This document shows, in pieces, positions 34,704-43,174 of a stretch of 64,000 bases of DNA. The position numbers were made by a program, and so were the translations under genes. Numbering within the stretch: the stretch's first letter is position 1; each line of letters begins with the position of its first letter. This DNA comes from Rubrivirga sp. SAORIC476 (lineage in GTDB: Bacteria > Bacteroidota > Rhodothermia > Rhodothermales > Rubricoccaceae): positions 1,042,798 through 1,106,797 of the forward strand of contig NZ_MVOI01000003.1 in NCBI RefSeq assembly GCF_002283555.1. The letters run 5' to 3'. The notes below the pieces were generated by a model. It ran no database searches, was not told where the DNA came from, and saw only the letters and a list, made by a program, of their open reading frames with translations.

Positions 34704-35174
34704 ATGCCGACGCTCTCTCACCTGTCTCTCCTCACCCTTCTCCTCGCAGCCGCGCCGACGCTCCGCGCCCAGCCCAGCCCGGACGCCCGGCCGGTGCGTC
34801 CGGTCACCGCAACCGTGCTCTCCGTCGTCGTCCCGGGCGGTGGCCAGATCTACGCCGGCGAAACGGTCAAGGGCGGGCTGATCCTCGTCGGCGTCGGCGC
34901 CGCGCTGACGGCGGGGACGACTGCGAGCTACGCCGCCAGCCAGCACGATGACCGGTATGGCTGCCCGGCTCCGTGCTGGGAGTTCGAGCCGACGCCGCTG
35001 CTCATCGGCGTCGGCGTGGCAGGCGCACTCTGGCTCTACGGCATCGTCGACGCACCGGGTGCCGCGACCCGTGCCAACCGACGCCGAGGGCTCGTCGCCC
35101 TGGAGGTCGCCCCGGTCCGCCTCGCGACCGAGGCGGGCGGGGTGACGGGGCTCGCGCTGCAGGCCACGTTCTAG
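34704..35174 (+). CDS. DUF5683-like small membrane protein
   Basis: Exported or membrane protein of 156 residues with signal peptide (MPTLSHLSLLTLLLAAAPTLRAQ) and two further hydrophobic helices. The segment VVPGGGQIYAGETVKGGLILVG has the PGxGQxYxGxxxKG pattern of DUF5683/TM2-like proteins common in Bacteroidota. A Cys pair (YGCPAPCWE) lies in the loop. It is probably membrane-embedded and of unknown role. The gene sits 51 bp after the CPBP-like gene and is convergent with the PorV-like gene 10 bp away. Confidence 0.7.
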   Translation: MPTLSHLSLLTLLLAAAPTLRAQPSPDARPVRPVTATVLSVVVPGGGQIYAGETVKGGLILVGVGAALTAGTTASYAASQHDDRYGCPAPCWEFEPTPLLIGVGVAGALWLYGIVDAPGAATRANRRRGLVALEVAPVRLATEAGGVTGLALQATF

Positions 35175-35184
35175 CGACGCTCGC

Positions 35185-36270
35185 CTACAGCCCGAGGCGG
35201 ACCGTCGCCATGTGCATCAGTGCCGAGCCGAACGGCTCCACGACGGCCGTGTAATCGACCCGCAGGTCGAGCTCGCCGACGCGTTGCTCGACGCCGAACC
35301 CGGCCGACGGCCGCAGTTCGCCGGCCTCGCCCGCGCCCACCCGGTCGATGCCGAGCCGAGCCGCGAACCCGTCGGTGATCCAGACTTCCGCCCCGGCCCG
35401 GCCGAGCACGTCGGCCAACGTCACGTCGAGCGTGGTGGAGGTCTCCGAGGCGGACGTGCCGATGACCTCGACACCGTCGGGGCGGCGCGTCTCCAGGGGC
35501 TGCACGACCAGTTCGGCCTCGGCGGCGACGGTGACGCGCGGACGCCCCTCGCCGCGGTCGCCGACCGTGTAGGCCGCGCCGCCGCGGATGCGCGTCGGGA
35601 AGTAGTCGGTCGCGGAGGCGGTCACGGAGCCGGTCGAGCTCCACTCGTAGCGCGCGAACAGGTCGTCCACGGACAGCCCGATGGCGAGGCGGTCGCTGGC
35701 CTGGACGGTCGTCCCGATCGCGATGCCGATGGCCGTCGGCGCCCGCGTGCCCTCGAACAGCTCGTTGCGGTAGAGCCGCAGGCCGACGCCCGCCGAGACG
35801 CGCTCGGAGAACTGGGTGCCGAAGGCGGCGAAGAAGGCGTACTCGTCGGCGCGCAACGTGCCGTCCTCGTTCTGTCCGTCGGTCGGGTAGCCGCTCGCGT
35901 CGCGCCCGTCGATGTTGTCGACGCCGCCATGCACGACGCCGCCCGCGAAGCCGGAGCGGGGCCGGAGCGGGGCCGACACCTGGACGGCGTTCCATGACCG
36001 GTCGTAGGCCAGCCGCCCCGCCGTCAGCTCGACCCCCTGCGCGGGGGCGAACGGCGCCAGGGCCGGGTTCAGGTAGGGGCTCGCGTAGCCCGAGCGGTCC
36101 GCCACCTGCGACGGCATCGCGAGCGACCGCGCGCCCATGCCCATCCGCGCGAACGCCCCAGCGCCCTGGGCCGAGACGGTCCCCGCCGCCGCGACGATCA
36201 GCGCAGCCAGCAGGGCGAGTCGGCCGCTCATGCCCCGCGCTCCGTATGTCCGTACCGTCGAGCCGCTCAT
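35185..36270 (-). CDS. PorV/PorQ-like outer-membrane protein
   Basis: Predicted outer-membrane barrel of about 361 residues related to the PorV/PorQ group used by type IX secretion. After the signal peptide (about 14-35), FARMGMGARSLAMPSQVA and YASPYLNPALAPF match the family N-terminus (GARALAM...NPA). Beta-strand-like repeats follow to the terminal VRLGL. The ATG at 36270 overlaps the upstream gene's stop by 4 bp (ATGA); an internal ATG at 36231 (MSGRLALLAALIV) would give a cleaner signal peptide and may be the real start. It is last in a three-gene operon with a propeller protein and a lipoprotein. Confidence 0.85.
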   Translation of the reverse strand: MSGSTVRTYGARGMSGRLALLAALIVAAAGTVSAQGAGAFARMGMGARSLAMPSQVADRSGYASPYLNPALAPFAPAQGVELTAGRLAYDRSWNAVQVSAPLRPRSGFAGGVVHGGVDNIDGRDASGYPTDGQNEDGTLRADEYAFFAAFGTQFSERVSAGVGLRLYRNELFEGTRAPTAIGIAIGTTVQASDRLAIGLSVDDLFARYEWSSTGSVTASATDYFPTRIRGGAAYTVGDRGEGRPRVTVAAEAELVVQPLETRRPDGVEVIGTSASETSTTLDVTLADVLGRAGAEVWITDGFAARLGIDRVGAGEAGELRPSAGFGVEQRVGELDLRVDYTAVVEPFGSALMHMATVRLGL

Positions 36271-37886
36271 TGGATCACCAGGATGCGTCCCGAGAACCGC
36301 TGGCCCCCGGCGTCGACGGTGTAGATGTAGGCCCCGTTGGCGAGGCGCAGGCCGTCGTCGGACTGGCCGTCCCAGGCGACCTCGTTGGGCCCGGCGGGCC
36401 GCCCCGGCGCCTCCAGCGTGCGGACGAGGTTCATGGCCACATCGAAGATGCGGATCGTCACGTCGGCCGCCGAAGCCAGGTCGAGGCGGACCCGCAGGTC
36501 GCCGTTGCGCGGGTTGAAGGGGTTCGGGTAGGCGTACACGTCGACCGCCCGGCCCTCCTCCGCGTCGGTCTGCGGGCGCACGTCGGCGCGGAACAGGCTC
36601 CACGTCTGGGCGCCGTCGGTGCTCTTCAACAGCCCGTCCGGCGTGCCCACCCAGACGGTGCCGGGCGTCGTGGCGACCGCGCGGGTCGTCGGGCCGGAGA
36701 GGGCCAGCGGGCGCCCGTCGGCCTGTCGGAACGTGCGGACGATGCGCCAGTTCGCGCCGTCGTCGTCGGAGATGTAGAGGCCGTCGCCGCTGGTGACGTA
36801 GATGCGCGTCTCGTCGAAAGCGATGTCCTCGGCGACGACCCCGAGGAGGACCGTTTCGAAGCGGGCGAAGCCGCCCTCGTCGTCTCCCCGCCACACGGCG
36901 ACGCCGTTCTCCTCCTCCTCGGTCGAGAAGGGGTTGCCGGAGTTGCGGCAGAGGGCCCAGACCTCGTCGCGGGCGTCCGCCAGGGGGCGCGTCTCCAGGG
37001 CGAACACCTGGTTTCCGGGCAGCGCGCCGCCGAGCAGCGCGTCGGTGTAGCGGATCCACGCGAGGTCGTCCGCCTCGGGCAGGCGGACCGACCGGTTGAG
37101 GCCGCCGTTGGTGCCCACCCACACCGTCCCGGCCTCGTCCACGACCACCGAGAACGCGATGTAGTTCTCGGAGAACTGGGCGAAGAAGGGCCGCTCGGGG
37201 TCGCCGTCGACGAAGCCGAGCGGCTGGCGGACGTCCGGGTTGTAGAGGAAGTCGTACGGCTCGCGGGGGTCGAGCACGAAGAGCGAGTCCGGCGGGAGGA
37301 CGACGCGCTGCCACGTGGCCCCGGCGTCGGTGCTGCGGCGCAGGCCCGCCAGCAGCGCCGCCGCGTAGATCGTGTCGGCGTCCGCCGTCAGCGCGAGGTC
37401 GAGGGGCGCCGAGCCCTGCGCGAGGACGGTCGGGATGGCGGGGAGCGTCGAGACGCCGTAGGTGACCGTCGTGTCGCGGCTCTGGTCGAGCGACGGGAAG
37501 CGGTACGTGTAGCTCTGCCCGCCGTCGGTCGAGACGGCGAAGCCCGCCGCGGTGACGGGCGGCTGGTCGGCGTCGGCCGTGACGTCGTTGTAGGCGAGCC
37601 CGACGGCCACCGTCCCGCCGCGGGCCTCGACGGCGAACACGCGGGCGTCGATGGCCGTGGCCGGGTCGAAGGCGGCGGCGGTGCCGGGAATCGAGACCGC
37701 GCCGTCCGGGCCGACCTGGACCAGGATGGGTCCGGCGCGGAGCGTGCCCGTCGCGTCGGCGTCCAGCACGGCGACGCCGTTGCGGGCGCCCTGTGGCAGG
37801 AGCGTCGCGACGCCCGCGCCGGTCTCGACGGTCTGGGCCTGGACGGCGACGCTCAGCGCGAGGCCGAGGAGGAGAAGGCGCCTCAT
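36267..37886 (-). CDS. Secreted propeller protein with C-terminal sorting/FlgD-like domain
   Basis: Exported 539-residue protein. A signal peptide (MRRLLLLGLALSVAVQAQ) is followed by repeats of the two-component-regulator/BNR propeller type (FAVSTDGGQSYTY, RRSTDAGATWQRV, VWVGTNGGLNRS, LYISDDDGANWRI, VWVGTPDGLLKSTDGAQTW). The last 85 or so residues are an Ig-like FlgD/type A sorting domain starting at VYAYPNPFNPRNG and ending FSGRILVIQ. This suggests export by a type IX-like system and surface attachment or release. It overlaps both neighbours by 4 bp, so the three products are probably made in fixed proportion and may act together. Confidence 0.88.
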   Translation of the reverse strand: MRRLLLLGLALSVAVQAQTVETGAGVATLLPQGARNGVAVLDADATGTLRAGPILVQVGPDGAVSIPGTAAAFDPATAIDARVFAVEARGGTVAVGLAYNDVTADADQPPVTAAGFAVSTDGGQSYTYRFPSLDQSRDTTVTYGVSTLPAIPTVLAQGSAPLDLALTADADTIYAAALLAGLRRSTDAGATWQRVVLPPDSLFVLDPREPYDFLYNPDVRQPLGFVDGDPERPFFAQFSENYIAFSVVVDEAGTVWVGTNGGLNRSVRLPEADDLAWIRYTDALLGGALPGNQVFALETRPLADARDEVWALCRNSGNPFSTEEEENGVAVWRGDDEGGFARFETVLLGVVAEDIAFDETRIYVTSGDGLYISDDDGANWRIVRTFRQADGRPLALSGPTTRAVATTPGTVWVGTPDGLLKSTDGAQTWSLFRADVRPQTDAEEGRAVDVYAYPNPFNPRNGDLRVRLDLASAADVTIRIFDVAMNLVRTLEAPGRPAGPNEVAWDGQSDDGLRLANGAYIYTVDAGGQRFSGRILVIQ

Positions 37887-38638
37887 TGGACCGTGAAGGT
37901 GTAGGGCGCCGGGGCGCTCTCGGCGCCCGCGCGGTCGATGGCGACGATCTCCAGCGCGTACGTGCCCGGCTCGAACGACGCGTCCACGACGATGCCCGCC
38001 GAGTAGCGACCGTCGTCGGCCGCCTGGTCCTGGTTCTCGCCGTCGTCGAAGAGGCGGCCGATGACGCCGCCGCCGTCGGGCACCTGGGCGACGACGACGA
38101 GCACGTTGGCCCGTCCGTCGGGGTCGGTGACCGTGGCGACGAGCGGGACGGTGACCGTGCGCGTCCCGGTCGGACGCGTCACGGCGGACGGCGTGTTGGC
38201 CGTCACCACGGGCGGCCCGAGGTTGGCGGCGTCGAAGCGGAAGACGGCCGCGGCCTGGTCGCCCGCGCGGCCGTCGGCCCCCTCGGTGGTCACGCGGACG
38301 CTGTACTCGCCGGTCGCGCCTCGCGGGATCGTGACCGGGGCCTCGACGCGGAACGCGCCCCCGGCCACCTCGGCGCTCGCCTCGGTGACCAGCGAGTCGG
38401 TCTCGGCGTAGCGGACCAGCACGCGGACTTCCACGGCGCCCTCGGCGTCCAGCGTGCCGCTGACGGCCAGCGGGACCGTCGCCGTGGGCGCGTCCCCGTC
38501 GAGCGAGAACGCGGCGGGCGTGATGGCGACCTCCGCGAGAATCGGGCGGGAGACCTCGTCGGCGAACCCGGGCGCGGCGTCACACCCGGCGAGGGTGAGC
38601 GCGACCAGGGCCACGACGGACCGAAGGGCTACGGGCAT
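37883..38638 (-). CDS. Lipoprotein with Ig/cadherin-like domains
   Basis: Predicted lipoprotein of 251 residues. The signal peptide ends in VALTLAGC with Cys about 18, followed by Asp. The mature part resembles two tandem Ig-like sandwiches: residues about 35-125 and 130-251. The second contains LVATVTDPDGRANVLVVVAQ and DDGRYSAGIVVDASFEPGTYALEIVAIDRAGAES, split near residue 220, typical of extracellular Ig-like repeats. It is first in the three-gene unit and overlaps the propeller gene by 4 bp (ATGA). A TAGCTTTG promoter element lies 66 bp upstream. Confidence 0.82.
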   Translation of the reverse strand: MPVALRSVVALVALTLAGCDAAPGFADEVSRPILAEVAITPAAFSLDGDAPTATVPLAVSGTLDAEGAVEVRVLVRYAETDSLVTEASAEVAGGAFRVEAPVTIPRGATGEYSVRVTTEGADGRAGDQAAAVFRFDAANLGPPVVTANTPSAVTRPTGTRTVTVPLVATVTDPDGRANVLVVVAQVPDGGGVIGRLFDDGENQDQAADDGRYSAGIVVDASFEPGTYALEIVAIDRAGAESAPAPYTFTVQ

Positions 38639-38703
38639 CGAAGGGAAGAAAGACGGCGTAGCGGTCCGGCGGGTCGCGAGCGGGCTGGTGGGCGGGCGGA
38701 GGG

Positions 38704-38711
38704 CAAAGCTA
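38704..38711 (-). promoter_or_regulatory. Putative -7 element, exact TAnnTTTG
   Basis: Reading the minus strand, TAGCTTTG is an exact match to the Bacteroidota -7 consensus. It lies 65 bp upstream of the lipoprotein ATG and after the hairpin that ends the M50 gene. No clear -33 box. Confidence 0.45.
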
Positions 38712-38793
38712 CCGACAGTCGGCAGGCTCACCGCGTAGGACGGCGCCGGGCCCTCGGATTTCCCCCACCCGGGACTGGACGCCAGCGCGCCCT

Positions 38794-38809
38794 GCCTCGG
38801 CGCCGAGGC
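38794..38809 (-). terminator. Family-1 palindrome, likely M50-gene terminator
   Basis: GCCTCGGCGCCGAGGC is a perfect 16 bp palindrome 36 bp after the M50 protease stop codon. Confidence 0.45.
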
Positions 38810-38844
38810 GGGAGAGGCCGGCCGGGCCGCTTCCACGACGCGCC

Positions 38845-40089
38845 TCACCCCGTGATGAACTGGAGCGGCTGGATCGAGAAGCAGAGCAGGAAGATCACGA
38901 TGCACAAGATCCCCAGGGCCTTGCGCGTGGGCGTCAGGGGCTCCTCGATCAGCACCGGCGGGTGGTCCACCCGGATCACGAGCAGGATCATCCCCACCCA
39001 GAACAACCACCCCGCCCACCCGACCGACAGCGCGAGGCCGGGCAGGAGGACCACCAGGAAGGCCGTCGCCGCGGTCAGGAACGCCACCGTCGACCCGACG
39101 AGCAGCCACTCGTCGCCGAACAGCCGCGCCACGGCCGCCGCGTAGATCAGCGCGAGAGCCGGCCAGAGCGCCTCCGGGGGAAGCGACATGCCCACCGGAT
39201 CGCCCAGGTCCAGTACGAACCCGATGCCGCCGGAGAGCAGCAGGAGCAGCGTCGTCACCCGCGCCACAACGCGGTGGACGGCCGGGCCGAATAGCGCATA
39301 CACCACGTGCCCTCCGTCCAACTGGCCGACCGGCAGCAGGTTGAGGGCGGTAAAGAAGAGACCGAACCAGCCCGCCACCAGCACCGGGTAGTGGATGATC
39401 TCGTCGGGCGAGACGCGCGCCCAGCCGAGACTGCCGATCAGGTGGAACAGCGGCGTGTCGCCCAGGACCAGGGCCGTCGTCCCCGGCGCGACGTGCGAGC
39501 GGTCGAAGGCCGGGAAGTGGCCGAACGAGTTGAGGTAGGTGATCAGGTCCTCGTGCCCGCCGACGCCGCGGAGGTACTCGGGGCCGGGGAGCGTGAGCAC
39601 GGCCGCGATCAGCACCCCCACGGCCACCACGAAGCCCGCCAGCGGCCCCGCCGCGCCGATGTCGAACAACTGCTGGGTGCGCCGAAGGGGCTCCTTGATG
39701 CGGATCACCGCGCCGAACGTACCCAGGGTGCCGGGGATCGGGATCGGGAGGTAGTACGGCAGCGACACGCGCGTCCGCCGCCAGCGCGCGGCCAAGTAGT
39801 GGCCGAACTCGTGGACCGTCAGAAAGCCCAGGAATGGGACCGCATACAGGAAGCCGTCGGTGAGGAAGGCCCGGCTGCCGAGCAGCGACAGCATCGCGAC
39901 CGTATCCGAGGTGCCCTCGGCAACCTCCGGCCAGAGCGCCATCCGCGCGACCAGGATCCCGCCACACCACACCATCGAGGCGAACGTGGCGACGAACAGC
40001 AGCACGTGGAGCCAGACGCGGTCGCCGTCCGGGGTCGGCGGCTCGTAGTCCGTGAGGACGCTGGGCGAATCGGGGGGGCGGGTCTCCAC
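38845..40089 (-). CDS. M50 site-2-type intramembrane metalloprotease
   Basis: Polytopic membrane zinc protease of 414 residues. The zinc motif HEFGH is at 93-97 in a membrane helix, and the third ligand is in the NLLPVGQLDGGHVVYALFG motif. It has about eight spans and no PDZ or CBS domain, so it resembles the short S2P class rather than RseP. I chose the GTG at 40089, since no ATG precedes the first helix closely. It is last in the minus-strand run epimerase-acyltransferase-GT2-M50. A role in releasing a membrane-bound regulator for envelope control is possible but inferred from family only. Confidence 0.88.
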   Translation of the reverse strand: METRPPDSPSVLTDYEPPTPDGDRVWLHVLLFVATFASMVWCGGILVARMALWPEVAEGTSDTVAMLSLLGSRAFLTDGFLYAVPFLGFLTVHEFGHYLAARWRRTRVSLPYYLPIPIPGTLGTFGAVIRIKEPLRRTQQLFDIGAAGPLAGFVVAVGVLIAAVLTLPGPEYLRGVGGHEDLITYLNSFGHFPAFDRSHVAPGTTALVLGDTPLFHLIGSLGWARVSPDEIIHYPVLVAGWFGLFFTALNLLPVGQLDGGHVVYALFGPAVHRVVARVTTLLLLLSGGIGFVLDLGDPVGMSLPPEALWPALALIYAAAVARLFGDEWLLVGSTVAFLTAATAFLVVLLPGLALSVGWAGWLFWVGMILLVIRVDHPPVLIEEPLTPTRKALGILCIVIFLLCFSIQPLQFITG

Positions 40090-40198
40090 GGGTCGGGGTC
40101 GGGGGCCGCGGCGTACGCGGGGCCTCCGGGGGGGTTCGCGCGGGGCGATCGGCGGAAGGCCGCGCCCGGGCGAGCGCCCCGCTTCTGCCGAGACCGCG

Positions 40199-41350
40199 CT
40201 ACGCCGCCCGCGCCGCCCGCGCCCAGTTGACCGACTGGCGGCCCCGCAGCACGCGCACGAGACCGGGGAAGACGGCGGCGTGCATGAACACGACGTAGAG
40301 CGGCAGCCGGAAGCCGGGCACGGCCACATCGGCGTCGCGCAGGACCCACCCGGACGCGGCGACCGCGTAGAAGGCGAGTTGCAGCCCTAGCAGGACGCCG
40401 TAGAGCGGCGAGCCGACCGCGAGCACGACGTTGAGCACCAAGGCCAGCGGCAGCAGGACGGGCGCGAGCGTCCACCGCAGGACGCGGTGCGAGATGTACT
40501 GCCACGTCAGCAGGCCGTGGCGGACCGGGTTGAGCAACCCGCGCAGACGGACCATCGACTGCCAGCCGCCCGCGCAGATGCGCACCTTGCGCGTCCACTC
40601 GTCCTCCAGCGTCGCCGACGGTCCCTCGATGGCCGCGGCCTCGGGCGCGTAGGCGACGCGGTACCCCGCCTGGGCGACGCGGAGCGACAGCACGAAGTCG
40701 TCCAGCAGCGTGTCCGGTTCGAGCGGCTCGACCAGTTCGGTGCGCAGCGCGAACAGCTCGCCGGCGGCGCCGACGACCGAGCCCAGCCGGTGGTCGAGCC
40801 GCTTCAGCGCCGACTCGTAGCGCCAGTACAGCCCCTCCCCCGCCGTCCCCGAGGCCGACGTGTCGACGCGCTTCTCGCCGGCCACCGCACCCACTTCGGC
40901 CTCCGCGAACGGGGCGACGAGATGCTGCAGGGCGTCGGGCGCGAGCCGGGCGTTGGCGTCGGTGAAGGCGACGAGCGGGGTCGTGACGTGCGCCATCGCC
41001 CGGTTCATGGCGGCCACCTTGCCGTTCCGCGCGGGCTCGAACAGCACCTCGGCACCGGCCTGGCGGGCGATTTCGGCCGTGTCATCGGTCGACCCGTCGG
41101 CGACAACGAGGAGGCGGAGCTTGTCGGCCGGGTAGTCCAGCGCGAGCGTCGTCCGCACCTTCTCCTCGATCCACGCCGCCTCGTTGTAGGCGGCCACGAC
41201 GACCGTAATGGCGGGCAGGTCGGCCTCGGCGAACGGCGCGGGTGCCGGGCGGTCGCCTCGGAGCCGGACGAGCAGCGCCGCCAGCAGCCCGTAGCCGACG
41301 TAGGTGTAGAACAGGACGGCCGCGGCGGCCCAGAACAGGATCTCGGTCAT
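40199..41350 (-). CDS. Membrane-anchored family 2 glycosyltransferase
   Basis: GT2 enzyme of 383 residues with an N-terminal membrane helix and three or four C-terminal helices, the layout of processive or polyprenol-linked sugar transferases. The catalytic domain shows ITVVVAAYNEAAWIEEKV, LLVVADGSTDDT, AFTDANARL (the DxD-like site), GEKRVDTS and DDFVLSLRVAQAGYRVAY. RKVRICAGGW occupies the place of the QxxRW motif, which is not preserved. It overlaps the acyltransferase by 4 bp. Donor and acceptor are unknown; surface-polysaccharide synthesis is indicated by context. Confidence 0.9.
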   Translation of the reverse strand: MTEILFWAAAAVLFYTYVGYGLLAALLVRLRGDRPAPAPFAEADLPAITVVVAAYNEAAWIEEKVRTTLALDYPADKLRLLVVADGSTDDTAEIARQAGAEVLFEPARNGKVAAMNRAMAHVTTPLVAFTDANARLAPDALQHLVAPFAEAEVGAVAGEKRVDTSASGTAGEGLYWRYESALKRLDHRLGSVVGAAGELFALRTELVEPLEPDTLLDDFVLSLRVAQAGYRVAYAPEAAAIEGPSATLEDEWTRKVRICAGGWQSMVRLRGLLNPVRHGLLTWQYISHRVLRWTLAPVLLPLALVLNVVLAVGSPLYGVLLGLQLAFYAVAASGWVLRDADVAVPGFRLPLYVVFMHAAVFPGLVRVLRGRQSVNWARAARAA

Positions 41351-41931
41351 CGGAGGGAGCGGATGGGGCGCGCGGGGACGCCCGCGACCAGGGTGTAGGG
41401 CGGCACGTCCTTCGTCACCACGGCGCCGGCCGCCACGACCGCGCCGCGGCCGACCGTCACGCCCTTCAGCACGACGGCGCGCGTAGCGAGCCATACGTCG
41501 TCCTCGATCACGATGGGCGCAGCCTTGCCCGGCGCGTCCAGGTCGCCGACGGCGTGGAAGTCGGCGTCCATCAGGATCACGCCGGTCGCGACCTGGCACC
41601 GCGCGCCGACCGTCACCGACCGCCGCGCCGAGAGCACCGACCCGTTGTTGATGTAGGTGTCGTCGCCGACCGTCAGCCGGGCGCCGGGACCGGCCGAGAG
41701 TTGCACGCGCGACAGGAACGAGTGGACCGTCACGCGGTCGCCCAGCGCGATCTCACCGGTCGCCGTCACGTGCGGGTTGCCCCACACGGTCACCCTGCGA
41801 CCCAACCGGCAGCGCCGCAGGCGGACCTGGGCGTTCAGCCACCGGAGTCCGCCCCGTACCAGGCGGCCCAGGTCCCTCCGCCTCGGGGCCGAGGTGGGCA
41901 GGGTCAGGGTGCGATCGAGGGTGACATCCAT
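41347..41931 (-). CDS. Left-handed beta-helix acyltransferase
   Basis: Hexapeptide-repeat acyltransferase of 194 residues, related to serine, colanic-acid and sugar O-acetyltransferases. Repeats run from about residue 50 (VTVWGNPHVTATGEIALGD), through the loop ILMDADFHAVGD with a candidate catalytic His, to IVIEDDVWLATRAVVLKGV and the C-terminal VVTKDVPPYTLVAGVPARPI. It likely acetylates a sugar of the polymer made by the neighbouring glycosyltransferase, which it overlaps by 4 bp. The codons for residues about 12-18 contain a copy of the palindromic repeat described below. Confidence 0.9.
   Translation of the reverse strand: MDVTLDRTLTLPTSAPRRRDLGRLVRGGLRWLNAQVRLRRCRLGRRVTVWGNPHVTATGEIALGDRVTVHSFLSRVQLSAGPGARLTVGDDTYINNGSVLSARRSVTVGARCQVATGVILMDADFHAVGDLDAPGKAAPIVIEDDVWLATRAVVLKGVTVGRGAVVAAGAVVTKDVPPYTLVAGVPARPIRSLR
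41878..41897. repeat. Family-1 palindrome inside a coding region
   Basis: CCGCCTCGG-GG-CCGAGGTGG, one mismatch from the intergenic palindrome family, lies in the first codons of the acyltransferase. It is the only coding copy I found that keeps nearly the full length. Confidence 0.5.
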
Positions 41932-41987
41932 GGCGGTGCGAGCGGTGGAGGCCGGGCGCCGGGGCCCCGCCTCCGGGTCAGCGGAGA

Positions 41988-43091
41988 CTAGGCGGCGACG
42001 ATCGGTCGCGGACGGGGCGTCGGCACGGGCGCGCGGTCGGGCGCGGGCGCGCCGGCCGTCAGCGCGTCGGCCTCGGGCGTACGGATGGCGTCCTGCCAGA
42101 AGGAGTAGAGCCCCCGGCTGATCTCGATGCCCTCGAACAGGCTCCGCTGGAACGGACCCGCCGAGCGCGCCCAGCGGACCATCTTGTCCAGGCCCTCCTC
42201 CAGCGTCACGCCCTGGCGCAGGTCGCCGAAGTAGCGGTTCAGCACGGCGTGGTCGGTCCAGGCGTGCTTGACCTCCTTGCGCGCCTCCAGGTGGATGATG
42301 TCGGGTGTCTTGCCCATGGCCCGCGACACCGCCTCGGCCATCTCCAGGATCGTGTAGGGCTGGTCCGCGCCGACGTTGACCGTCTGGCCGTAGACCTCCG
42401 GCCGCTCGACGCTGTGCGCGATGATCGGCGCGACGTCGGTGATGTAGCTGAACGCGCGCGTCTGGAGGCCGTCGCCGTAGACGGTCATCGGCTCGCCCTC
42501 CAGCATCTTGTTGAGGAAGATGCCGATCACGTTCCGGTAGCGGTCGCCCAGGTTCTGGCGCTCGCCGTAGACGTTGTGCGGGCGGAAGATGACGAAGTCC
42601 ATCCCGAACATCTCCTTGGCCTGCCTCACGTCCATCTCGGCCGCGAACTTGGCGACCCCATACGGGTCCTCGGGCATCGGCGTCATGTCCTCGCGCATGG
42701 GCACCTGGTTGGACCCGTAGACGGCCATCGACGACGTGAACACGAAGCATTTCACCGTGCCGACGTTGACGGCCGCGTTGACCAGCGTGGCCGTGCCGAG
42801 CAGGTTGTTGGTGTAGTTGAACCGGCGGATGAATGGGCTCAGGCCCTCGGCGGCGTAGGCCGCGAGGTGATACACGTAGTCGAACCGGTACTGCTCGAAC
42901 AGGCGCGACACGAGCACCGGATCGGCGATGGAGCCCTGATGGAAGTCGACGCCCACCGGCACGTTGTGGGCGTAGCCGCCCGAGAGGTCGTCGAGGCCGA
43001 CGACGGTGTGGCCCATCGCGAGCAGTTCGTCGGCGACGTGGGACCCGATGAAGCCGGCGACGCCGGTGACGAGGGAAACGGGAGCGGTCAT
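41988..43091 (-). CDS. NAD-dependent sugar-nucleotide epimerase/dehydratase
   Basis: Extended SDR of 367 residues, similar to UDP-glucose 4-epimerases. The Rossmann motif is VTGVAGFIGSHVAD (7-20), with VVGLDDLSGG, YHLAAYAAEGLSP, SSMAVYGSN and the YGVAK catalytic pair, then FRPHNVYGERQNLGDRYRNVIG and VGADQPYTILEMAEAV. A Pro/Ala-rich tail of about 25 residues follows the fold. It is first gene of a minus-strand polysaccharide operon and is preceded by paired TTCGTCGAA palindromes 84 bp upstream. The exact sugar is not deducible. Confidence 0.9.
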   Translation of the reverse strand: MTAPVSLVTGVAGFIGSHVADELLAMGHTVVGLDDLSGGYAHNVPVGVDFHQGSIADPVLVSRLFEQYRFDYVYHLAAYAAEGLSPFIRRFNYTNNLLGTATLVNAAVNVGTVKCFVFTSSMAVYGSNQVPMREDMTPMPEDPYGVAKFAAEMDVRQAKEMFGMDFVIFRPHNVYGERQNLGDRYRNVIGIFLNKMLEGEPMTVYGDGLQTRAFSYITDVAPIIAHSVERPEVYGQTVNVGADQPYTILEMAEAVSRAMGKTPDIIHLEARKEVKHAWTDHAVLNRYFGDLRQGVTLEEGLDKMVRWARSAGPFQRSLFEGIEISRGLYSFWQDAIRTPEADALTAGAPAPDRAPVPTPRPRPIVAA

Positions 43092-43174
43092 GGAAGCGGT
43101 GGGCTGAAGAAGGGGCATGGCGCCTTGTGCGGATGCTCCAGAATCCGCCCCCAGGCCTCGTTTCTGGCTCGCTC

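Noticed and set aside
40090-40198. GC hairpins (GCGGGGCG/CGCCCCGC and a GCGTACGC palindrome) between the GT2 and M50 genes
   Set aside because: The first has a loop of about 30 bases and the second is only 8 bp; in DNA this GC-rich such pairings are expected by chance.
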